The notes below the pieces were generated by a model. It was not told the DNA's origin. It did not search any database and saw only the letters and a program-made list of their open reading frames with translations. Source: Phycisphaerales bacterium (lineage in GTDB: Bacteria > Planctomycetota > Phycisphaerae > Sedimentisphaerales > Anaerobacaceae). From it: a DNA stretch of 7,305 bases. Shown here one piece after another: positions 1 to 5,842 of the stretch; the stretch's first letter is position 1, and every line of letters begins with the position of its first letter. The stretch is taken from contig DSDB01000465.1 of the NCBI GenBank assembly GCA_011057845.1, forward strand, positions 1-7,305, read 5' to 3'. The position numbers and the translations under genes are program-made.

Positions 1-28
1 AAGAAGTAGAAAGCAGAAAGGCAGGAAA

Positions 29-1633
29 GTGGCAAGTCCCGGCCGTGGTGCATTCGGAGAACCCGATCTGTTGGCCCGATGCATACGAACGTCGTCCTAC
101 AATGGGGTGGGTGCACTGCCTCGGCTGTTGATTGTCTTTCTGACGGCGGTTGCCTCCACCGGAGCGGACGTTGTGCCGCACGTTCAGGCTGTGAGACAGA
201 CGATACACGTCCACGGGCCGGTGGTGGATTTGAGGGGCGATTGTGGAGCGAAGGGGGATGGGGTCTCGAATGACACGGGGGCGTTTCAGAAGGCGGCGCG
301 GATGCTCCAGGAGGCCGGCGGGGGAACGCTGCGGATAGAAGCTGGGATTTACATTGTCGGGCGGCAGGGGCATGAGGAGGGGGCGTATCCGTACTATCGG
401 CGGGAGCCCATCTTTGTCGTGCGGGATGTCAACGGGCTGCTGATAGAGGGGGCTGAGGGGGCGGTGATACGGCTGGCCGACGGGCTGCGCTACGGTTCGT
501 TCGATAAGGACACAGGGGAGCCTATCGAGCCGAACATGCCTTTTCTCGACCGCGACTGCCATGTATCGGCGTCCGTGATGTTCGATATTGCCCGCTCGCG
601 GAATGTGATTCTGCGGAATCTGGAATTGGACGGCAACCGCGGGCGGCTGATCCTGGGCGGGCAGTGGGGCGATACCGGTTGGCAGCTTGCGGCCGGGGGG
701 ATTCACCTGTTCGGCTGCCGCGACGTGCTCGTGGAGAACGTCCGCACGCACCACCACGGGCAGGATGGCATCATGATCGGTTTCGCCGGGCTTAGGGAAT
801 CCGACCCGCCCACCCCGCACGTACTACTCAACGTCATCAGCGAATACAACGGCAGGCAGGGTCTGTCGTGGGTCGGCGGGCGGGGCCTGACGGCCGTGCG
901 ATGCCGCTTCAACCACACGCAACGGGGTGGGTTCGGCTCGGCGCCGGGGGCGGGCGTCGATATCGAGGCGGAGGACTCGATCTGCCGTGATGGGCTTTTT
1001 GTCGGGTGCGAATTTGTCAACAACGGCGGTTGCGGGCTGGCGGCCGACACCGGCGACGGCGGCTACAGCCGCTTCGAGGACTGCCTGTTCTGGGGCACGA
1101 CGAACTGGGCCATGTGGAACACGCGCCCCGGCATGGTCTTCGAGAATTGCCGGTTCTACGGGTCGGTGGTGCACAGCTACGGCTCAGCGGAGCGGCCGGA
1201 GCTGGCCACGCGATACAAGGGCTGCCATTTCGAAGATGTCGAGCACCCGCGGTACGGCGTCTATCGCAGCTACCTGCTGATCAACCACGACAACGCCCGG
1301 CCGAATGTCCTGTTCGAGGATTGCGATATTGTCGCCAACAGGCTCAAGGCCCTCTGGTTTGCCTGCGGCGAGGCGCCCGGCATCATCCTGCGCCACTGCC
1401 GCATCACCCACAGGCATGCCGGCCTCGAAAATGGCGACTTCCAGTCCCTCCTGCGAGGCGTCGTCCTTGACAACGTCCGCTTCAAGGAAGACCTGCCCGA
1501 TACGGCCAGGGACTATTACATCATCGCCCAGGACGTCTCAGTGGAAGGCGATACACATATCGACGGCCCGCGTGTACGATGGCAACGGGCCAGGAGCGGT
1601 CCGACGGGCCCGTTGCCCGATCGTCGCTACTGA
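29..1633 (+). CDS. Secreted right-handed beta-helix (pectate-lyase-superfamily) protein
   Basis: Seen: residues 66-111 (VDLRGDCGAKGDG, then ND, AF and GGGT...GIY) are the classic N-terminal signature of the pectate lyase superfamily / GH28-like beta-helix domain. From about residue 190 on, short strand-turn repeats follow (RNVILRNLELDG, RDVLVENVRT, VLFEDCDIV), as expected of parallel beta-helix coils. Such proteins are usually lyases, hydrolases or epimerases of acidic or pectic polysaccharides; the exact reaction cannot be read here and no catalytic triad is assigned. The start is uncertain. GTG at 29 has AGGA only two bases upstream, and the frame is open to the window edge. GTG at 107 gives 508 aa beginning with a compact signal peptide (one Arg, hydrophobic LLIVFLTAVA, TGA cleavage before Asp), which suits export better but has no clear ribosome site. 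The gene precedes the hydrolase at 1685 by 51 bp, suggesting an operon. Confidence 0.85.
   Translation: MASPGRGAFGEPDLLARCIRTSSYNGVGALPRLLIVFLTAVASTGADVVPHVQAVRQTIHVHGPVVDLRGDCGAKGDGVSNDTGAFQKAARMLQEAGGGTLRIEAGIYIVGRQGHEEGAYPYYRREPIFVVRDVNGLLIEGAEGAVIRLADGLRYGSFDKDTGEPIEPNMPFLDRDCHVSASVMFDIARSRNVILRNLELDGNRGRLILGGQWGDTGWQLAAGGIHLFGCRDVLVENVRTHHHGQDGIMIGFAGLRESDPPTPHVLLNVISEYNGRQGLSWVGGRGLTAVRCRFNHTQRGGFGSAPGAGVDIEAEDSICRDGLFVGCEFVNNGGCGLAADTGDGGYSRFEDCLFWGTTNWAMWNTRPGMVFENCRFYGSVVHSYGSAERPELATRYKGCHFEDVEHPRYGVYRSYLLINHDNARPNVLFEDCDIVANRLKALWFACGEAPGIILRHCRITHRHAGLENGDFQSLLRGVVLDNVRFKEDLPDTARDYYIIAQDVSVEGDTHIDGPRVRWQRARSGPTGPLPDRRY
1581..1617 (+). other. Strong hairpin in the 3' end of the beta-helix gene
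   Basis: The arms GGCAACGGGCC (1581-1591) and GGCCCGTTGCC (1607-1617) are perfect 11-bp inverted complements with a 15-nt loop. Within the loop GGA (1593-1595) can pair with TCC (1600-1602). It lies inside the coding sequence, ending 13 nt before the stop codon. No T-run follows, so it is not a standard intrinsic terminator. It could stabilise the message or attenuate read-through into the downstream hydrolase. Confidence 0.6.
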
Positions 1634-1684
1634 ACGGCGCCGGACCGCAGGGTATGGATTCAACGTGACAACAGAGGTTATGCA

Positions 1685-3277
1685 ATGAACAGGATTCCAT
1701 CGTTTTGCTCATGTGTTGTCTTGTGTCTGCCGCTCTGCGGTCTGGGTGTCGCCATGTCGGCCGGTCAAGGGGTGCTGCAACACGACTCGTTTCGGTACTA
1801 TGTCGAGCGGTTCAACGCCGACGACGAGGAATTGTACGCTCAGCATGTTCTGAACGAGCAGGCGTGGGCGTTCCTGCGTGACAACATCCCCCTGTTCGAG
1901 TGCCCCGACAAGGACATCGAGCGAACCTACTACTTCCGCTGGTGGACGTATCGCAAGCACATCAAGCAGACGCCGGAGGGTTTTGTCGTCACGGAATTCC
2001 TGCCGCCGGTGGGCTGGTCCGGCAAACACAATACCATCAATTGCGCCGCGGGGCACCACTTCTACGAAGGCCGCTGGCTGCACAATCCGATGGTCCTGGA
2101 CGACTACGCACGGTTCTGGTTTCGCGGGGGTGGCGCCGTGCGAAGCTACAGTTTCTGGGTGGCCGATGCCCTCTGGGCCCGGTACCTGGCGACCGGCAAC
2201 AAGGAAATCCTGCTCGATCTGCTGCCGGACCTGATCGCCAACTACGAGCAATGGGAGAAGGAACGTCTGGAGCCGGACGGCCTCTTCTGGCAGATCGACG
2301 ACCGCGATGGGATGGAGGTCTCCGTCGGCGGCAGCGGCAAGCGGGCGACCATCAATTCCTATATGTACGGCGATGCGGCGGCGATTGCGAAGATCGCGTC
2401 TTTGGCCGGCCGCCAGGATATCGCCGACCGTTTCCAGCAGAAGGCCGAGCGGATCAAGGCACTGGTGCAGACCCGACTGTGGGACCGCGAGGCCCGATTC
2501 TTCAAGACCCTGCCGAGGGACAAGGACCGCCTGGCGGATGTCCGCGAACTGCACGGCTACAGCCCCTGGTACTTCAATCTCCCGGATCGGGGGCATGAAG
2601 ACGCCTGGAAGCAACTGATGGACCGGCAAGGCTTCTACGCCCCTTACGGCCCGACCACGACCGAGCAGAGGCATCCCGGATTCCGTGTGTCCTACGAGGG
2701 GCATGAATGCCAATGGAACGGCCCCAGTTGGCCTTATGCCACATCGGTCACTCTCACGGCCCTGGCCAATCTGCTCAATAACTACAATCCGCATGTCGTC
2801 AGCGAGGCCGACTATTTCGATGCCCTCAGAATATACACCGCAAGCCATCGGCTCGCGCATGAGGACGGGCGGCTCGTACCCTGGATTGACGAGAACCTCA
2901 ACCCCTATACGGGCGACTGGATCGCCCGGACGCGGCTCAAGAGATGGAAGGACGGCACGTGGTCCCAGAGCAAGGGCGGCAAGGAGCGCGGCAAGGACTA
3001 CAATCACTCAACCTACTGCGATTTGATCATCACGGGCCTGGCGGGCCTGCGTCCACGGCCGGATAACCGAGTTGAAGTGCGTCCGCTGGTTCCCCCGAAT
3101 ACGTGGGATTGGTTCTGCCTCGATCGCGTCCTCTACCACGGGCGGATGCTGACCGTGCTTTGGGACAGAACAGGACAACGATACGGACGGGGCCAGGGGC
3201 TGCGCGTGCTCATCGACGGCGTCGAGATTGCACACAGAGACTCCCTCGGCCGCATCACGGGCGAGTTGCCGAGGTAG
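1685..3277 (+). CDS. Secreted MGH1-like / GH63-related (alpha/alpha)6-barrel glycoside hydrolase
   Basis: A 530-aa protein with an N-terminal signal peptide (about residues 1-26, hydrophobic VVLCLPLCGLGVA). ATG at 1685 has AGAGG seven bases upstream. The body matches my recollection of mannosylglycerate-hydrolase-like (MGH1-like) enzymes related to GH63: TYYFRWWTYRKH near 81-92, FWQIDDRDGME at 201-211, INSYMYGDA at 223-231, QWNGPSWPYATS at 343-353, DENLNPYTGDW at 402-412, and a C-terminal LAGLRPRPDN segment followed by a small beta-rich tail. By family analogy E403 in ENLNPYTG is the likely general base (compare ENYNP-type motifs in GH63), and an acidic residue in DDRDGME (D205-E211) the general acid. 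Substrate is not determinable; relatives cut alpha-glycosidic bonds such as glucosyl- or mannosylglycerate and alpha-glucosides. It follows the beta-helix gene, so joint action on one glycan is inferred. Confidence 0.85.
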   Translation: MNRIPSFCSCVVLCLPLCGLGVAMSAGQGVLQHDSFRYYVERFNADDEELYAQHVLNEQAWAFLRDNIPLFECPDKDIERTYYFRWWTYRKHIKQTPEGFVVTEFLPPVGWSGKHNTINCAAGHHFYEGRWLHNPMVLDDYARFWFRGGGAVRSYSFWVADALWARYLATGNKEILLDLLPDLIANYEQWEKERLEPDGLFWQIDDRDGMEVSVGGSGKRATINSYMYGDAAAIAKIASLAGRQDIADRFQQKAERIKALVQTRLWDREARFFKTLPRDKDRLADVRELHGYSPWYFNLPDRGHEDAWKQLMDRQGFYAPYGPTTTEQRHPGFRVSYEGHECQWNGPSWPYATSVTLTALANLLNNYNPHVVSEADYFDALRIYTASHRLAHEDGRLVPWIDENLNPYTGDWIARTRLKRWKDGTWSQSKGGKERGKDYNHSTYCDLIITGLAGLRPRPDNRVEVRPLVPPNTWDWFCLDRVLYHGRMLTVLWDRTGQRYGRGQGLRVLIDGVEIAHRDSLGRITGELPR

Positions 3278-3297
3278 AGACGACAGCCGTCTTTGTC
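3278..3297. terminator. Weak bidirectional hairpin between convergent genes
   Basis: AGACG (3278-3282) and CGTCT (3288-3292) form a 5-bp stem with a 5-nt loop, followed on the plus strand by TTG. It fills the 18-bp gap between two convergent stop codons (3277 plus, 3296 minus), where a shared terminator would sit. The stem is short and the T-run poor, so this is tentative. Confidence 0.25.
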
Positions 3298-4210
3298 AGG
3301 TTGTCGCCACGACCGGCACCTTGCGGGCCCGGGCCGTGAAGTCGTCGATGTGCTCGACCTTCTCGAAGCCGATGGTGATGGCGTCGATGAAGCCGCCTTG
3401 CAGGACGTACTGGATGGACTGGTCTTTCTTCTGGCCGTCGTTGCCGAAGGTTCCTTCGCCGATCACCTTCATGGCGATCAGGCCCTTGCCCGCCTCATGC
3501 AGCTTTCGCAAGACCGGCTCGACCTTCTCGGTCGGACCGTCCATCTTGGCCCCGAACGGGTTGATTCGCGCGTGTACTGTGTCCACCCACGGCTCCGTGA
3601 TGGCCGTCTCCAGCGATTCGAGGCTGTGGCACGAGATGCCGTGCGCCCGGATCAGGCCCTTCTGCTTGCACTTGTCCAGCCCCGTCATGTACTCCGACAA
3701 CTCCGTGGGCCAGTCCTTGTTGGCCAGGCAGTGCAACTGCACGATGTCGATGTAGTCCGTGCCCAGTTCCTTGAGGAATCGCTCGACGACCCCCTGGGCC
3801 CCGGGGCGTTCATGTTCCGGCAGGCTGCCGGACCGCCACCAGATCTTGGTGGCGATGACGTAGTCCTTGCGAGGCATCTGGGCCAGCGAGCGGGCAAGAA
3901 ACGGATGCGTACCGTAGAGGTCCGCAACATCAAACCATCGCATCCCCTGATCCCAGCAGGTCTTGATGAGCGTGTTGAAGCTTTCGAAGCCCATGCGTGT
4001 ATGGTTGGACTGGCGGCCGCCGCCGCGCATCCCCGTACCCATGCCCAGCCGCGTCATCTTGATCTTCGTCTTGCCGAGCTTGACGACCTCGACGGGGTCG
4101 TAATACGTGGCGGGCTTCTCGGCCGCATGGGTCAGACGGCCGGCGATCAGGGCCGCGCCGAGGCCGGCCATGGAGGTTCTCAGGAATTGGCGACGGTTGA
4201 TGGGTTGCAT
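3296..4210 (-). CDS. Tat-exported aldo/keto reductase
   Basis: A 304-aa protein. The N-terminus NRRQFLRTSMAG (residues 5-16) followed by hydrophobic LGAALIAG and ending HAA at 28-30 is a twin-arginine signal peptide. The mature part is an aldo/keto reductase TIM barrel: RLGMGTG (54-60), FDVADLYG (93-100), ATKIWW (120-125), DIVQLHC (155-161), RAHGISCHS (188-196) and AITIGFEKVEHIDD (277-290, the NAD(P)-binding loop region). The tetrad is complete: D94, Y99, K122, H160. These enzymes reduce aldehydes or ketones, often sugars, with NAD(P)H; a Tat leader implies folding with cofactor before export. The mature length, about 275 aa, is slightly short for the family, and no ferredoxin-type cysteine cluster is present. 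The start is secure: AAGGAG (4218-4223) lies seven bases before the ATG. It is convergent with the hydrolase gene and divergent from the membrane protein gene. Substrate unknown. Confidence 0.92.
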   Translation of the reverse strand: MQPINRRQFLRTSMAGLGAALIAGRLTHAAEKPATYYDPVEVVKLGKTKIKMTRLGMGTGMRGGGRQSNHTRMGFESFNTLIKTCWDQGMRWFDVADLYGTHPFLARSLAQMPRKDYVIATKIWWRSGSLPEHERPGAQGVVERFLKELGTDYIDIVQLHCLANKDWPTELSEYMTGLDKCKQKGLIRAHGISCHSLESLETAITEPWVDTVHARINPFGAKMDGPTEKVEPVLRKLHEAGKGLIAMKVIGEGTFGNDGQKKDQSIQYVLQGGFIDAITIGFEKVEHIDDFTARARKVPVVATT

Positions 4211-4264
4211 CAGATTGCTCCTTAGTTGGGCTGCAAGTTGCGTATGTGTGCTGCTAAACCGTTC

Positions 4265-4292
4265 ATAAGTCGTCAGTCATACGTCGTGAGTC
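4265..4292. repeat. Four tandem degenerate 7-bp repeats
   Basis: Consecutive units ATAAGTC, GTCAGTC, ATACGTC and GTGAGTC fit RTNMGTC on the plus strand. On the minus strand they read as units starting with GAC. They lie about 55 bp upstream of the reductase start, around the predicted transcription start of that gene. Similar heptamer repeats occur in some bacterial intergenic regions; a role here is unknown. Confidence 0.6.
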
Positions 4293-4294
4293 CT

Positions 4295-4323
4295 ATCCTA
4301 ACCGTCCGTACGACGCACTTCAA
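4295..4323 (-). promoter_or_regulatory. Candidate sigma-70-type promoter for the reductase gene
   Basis: On the minus strand TTGAAG (4318-4323) and TAGGAT (4295-4300) are separated by 17 nt. Each matches four of six consensus bases. Transcription would begin near 4288, giving a leader of about 80 nt that contains the heptamer repeats. The position is right but the match is moderate. Confidence 0.35.
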
Positions 4324-4363
4324 GGCCCCCGATTGGCCGCGAACCGCCTGTATGCCGCAAAGG

Positions 4364-4390
4364 GCCGGGGCTTGTACGTCCGGCAAGCCC
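4364..4390. other. Two mutually exclusive small hairpins
   Basis: GGGCTTG (4368-4374) pairs with CAAGCCC (4384-4390) around a 9-nt loop. Alternatively GCCGG (4364-4368) pairs with CCGGC (4380-4384). No T-run flanks them on either strand, so a terminator is not supported. Function unknown. Confidence 0.3.
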
Positions 4391-4661
4391 TTGAGTTCGA
4401 TATGCAGGTTTCGCGGCTTCTCATAAGGCAGACTCCAAAAAATGTCCGCGTGGGGGATAGGCCATCCTGTGCGGCTGAACGTCCGAAAACGCTCCAGTAG
4501 CCGTATCGACTGGGCTATTCTATGGCAAAACGCCATGACGGACAACCCAACCGCCACGATACGAACCATCGCAAACCGCCCTGGCCGTATCACCAGGGGC
4601 GACCCGGACCCAGCAGGCCCCAAGAACGCCCTGTGGACCGGCCGTTGCCCCATCTGGCCCA

Positions 4662-4690
4662 TTGACAGCCGCCATGTTGTGGCGTATCAT
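4662..4690 (+). promoter_or_regulatory. Near-consensus sigma-70-type promoter with spacer dyad
   Basis: A perfect -35 box TTGACA (4662-4667), a 17-nt spacer and TATCAT (4685-4690, one mismatch to TATAAT). Predicted start near 4697 gives a leader of about 42 nt before the ATG at 4739. The spacer carries a dyad CGCCA (4670-4674), 5 nt, TGGCG (4680-4684), abutting the -10 box, a plausible repressor operator. This promoter decides the start of the following gene: the open frame beginning at 4442 would run through it. Confidence 0.7.
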
Positions 4691-4738
4691 ATAGTATATA
4701 CCCTGACGGACAGGCGGTCCTTTGACGTGAGGTCGCTT

Positions 4739-5731
4739 ATGAACCTGCAAGACGACAGCTTTATCTGGCGGCACAAGACCCGTGTCGGCATCGTGATCGG
4801 GGTCGTAGTCGTTCTGCTGGTGGTGTTGGTCTTCACCGGCCGGCTCGAAAATGTCGGAACGGGCACCGTCCTGACGATGGGCCTGATCCTGGTCTCGCTC
4901 GTCCTGGCCATCATGGCCGTCTATGTGACGATGGAACTGAGGAATATCGGCGAGATGATGCAACAGAACAGCCTCAAGCTCGACAAGATCGTCAACACCC
5001 TCGAAAAGAGCCGAGCCGGACTGGCCCAGATCAACCACAGCACCCACCTTAGCGAGGCCGCCAAGGCTATCGCCTTTCGAGACGCCAATCGGCAGGCGCT
5101 GCGCGAAGCGGTCTTCGACAGGCTGCAGAACCATGACTTCGACGCCGCCCTGGAGATCATCGACGAGATCGGGGCCCACGGCGACTACCGTGACCTGGCG
5201 GCCCAGCTGCGGACCCAGTGCGAAAGCTACCGCACCGCCACCGACCAGGAGCGAATCAGCCACGTCATCGCGCACATCGAGAAGCTTATTGACGATTGCC
5301 AGTGGCCCAAAGCCTCGGCCCAGATTGAAACGCTGATCCGCGGCCATCCCAACTCCGACAAGGCCCTGGCCATGCGCCAGAAACTCCTCGAAAAGAAGCA
5401 GGAACGCAAGCGCGTGCTCCTGGCCGCCTGGGACGACGCGATCAAGCGGCAGGACACCGACCGCAGCATCGAGATTCTGCGGGAGCTGGATGTGTATCTG
5501 ACGCCCAACGAGGGGCTGGCCCTGCAGGAGGCGGCCAGCGACGTCTTCCGGACGAAGCTGCACAACATGGGCGTGCAGTTTTCGCTGGCTATTTCGAGCC
5601 GCCAGTGGAACCAGGCGCTGGAGGTCGGCCAGCAGATCATCCGGTCGTTCCCGAACAGTCGAATGTCCCAGGAGATACGGGGCAAGATCGGCGTGCTCAA
5701 ACACAATGCCGAACAAGGAGTAACGGCCTGA
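4739..5731 (+). CDS. Membrane-anchored coiled-coil / TPR-like protein, function unknown
   Basis: 330 aa from ATG at 4739, which has TGAGG (4728-4732) six bases upstream and lies just after a strong promoter; the frame is open back to 4442 but that extension is not coding-like. Two transmembrane helices are visible: about 16-33 (VGIVIGVVVVLLVVLVF) and 43-63. RHKTR (11-15) before helix 1 predicts the N-terminus and the long C-terminal part in the cytoplasm. Residues 66-100 are a likely coiled coil. From about 117 on there are helical-hairpin units resembling tetratricopeptide repeats: HDFDAALEIIDEI (132-144), CQWPKASAQIETLI (187-200), TDRSIEILREL (240-250) and RQWNQALEVGQQIIRSFPNS (288-307). 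HPNS at 203 and FPNS at 304 sit at equivalent places. No enzymatic motif is seen. A scaffold or protein-interaction role is inferred from architecture only. Confidence 0.85.
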   Translation: MNLQDDSFIWRHKTRVGIVIGVVVVLLVVLVFTGRLENVGTGTVLTMGLILVSLVLAIMAVYVTMELRNIGEMMQQNSLKLDKIVNTLEKSRAGLAQINHSTHLSEAAKAIAFRDANRQALREAVFDRLQNHDFDAALEIIDEIGAHGDYRDLAAQLRTQCESYRTATDQERISHVIAHIEKLIDDCQWPKASAQIETLIRGHPNSDKALAMRQKLLEKKQERKRVLLAAWDDAIKRQDTDRSIEILRELDVYLTPNEGLALQEAASDVFRTKLHNMGVQFSLAISSRQWNQALEVGQQIIRSFPNSRMSQEIRGKIGVLKHNAEQGVTA

Positions 5732-5842
5732 AACAGCGTTGCATAATAATGATACGGGCAGTTGGGTGCCCGGCCGGCGTCTATGGAGACGGTGGTGGAT
5801 TCGCAGGGATGGCTGATCTCAATGGAGCGAAGGTGGTCCACG
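5732..5842 (+). other. Leader / spacer before the GLUG protein gene
   Basis: An AT-rich patch around 5739-5752 includes CATAAT (5742-5747), a possible -10 box, but no matching -35 lies 16-18 bp upstream. A 6-bp hairpin CGGGCA (5755-5760) / TGCCCG (5767-5772) follows, without a T-run. Co-transcription with the membrane protein gene is possible. Confidence 0.3.

Larger units (their letters stand above)
4211..4738. other. Divergent intergenic regulatory region, about 530 bp
   Basis: Separates the leftward reductase from the rightward membrane protein gene. It holds a ribosome site for the reductase (4218-4223), a 7-bp tandem repeat (4265-4292), a weak leftward promoter candidate (4295-4323), competing hairpins (4364-4390), a small dyad (4522-4536) and a good rightward promoter (4662-4690). 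Both strands contain open frames (4442-4738 plus, 4273-4662 minus) but neither translation resembles a known family, and both overlap promoter candidates. I see no convincing gene here; between about 4391 and 4521 I see no recognisable signal. Confidence 0.6.

Noticed and set aside
1685..1741. Lipoprotein signal for the MGH1-like hydrolase, because the leader is Cys-rich
   Set aside because: The residue before each leader Cys does not fit the lipobox small-residue rule (for example LPLC at 15-18), so an ordinary signal peptide is more likely.
1709..3007. Long antisense open frame (432 codons) opposite the MGH1-like hydrolase gene
   Set aside because: Its translation is low-complexity (rich in V, G, P, R) with no motifs. 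It mirrors the codon bias of a clear hydrolase gene on the other strand, as expected in GC-rich DNA.
3293..4225. 310-codon plus-strand open frame opposite the aldo/keto reductase
   Set aside because: The reductase on the minus strand has a full catalytic tetrad, Tat leader and good ribosome site; the plus-strand translation shows no family features.
4226..4426. 66-codon plus-strand open frame next to the reductase start
   Set aside because: Short, no ribosome site of note, no recognisable features, and it overlaps the reductase leader region.
4273..4662. 129-codon minus-strand open frame in the divergent intergenic region
   Set aside because: No recognisable family and no good ribosome site. 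It runs through the leftward promoter candidate and the heptamer repeat, and its codon use is not clearly gene-like. A small orphan gene cannot be fully excluded.
4520..5716. 398-codon minus-strand open frame opposite the membrane TPR-like gene
   Set aside because: Composition is typical of an antisense shadow (rich in D, Q, V, G, H), and the plus-strand gene has promoter, ribosome site, membrane helices and repeats.
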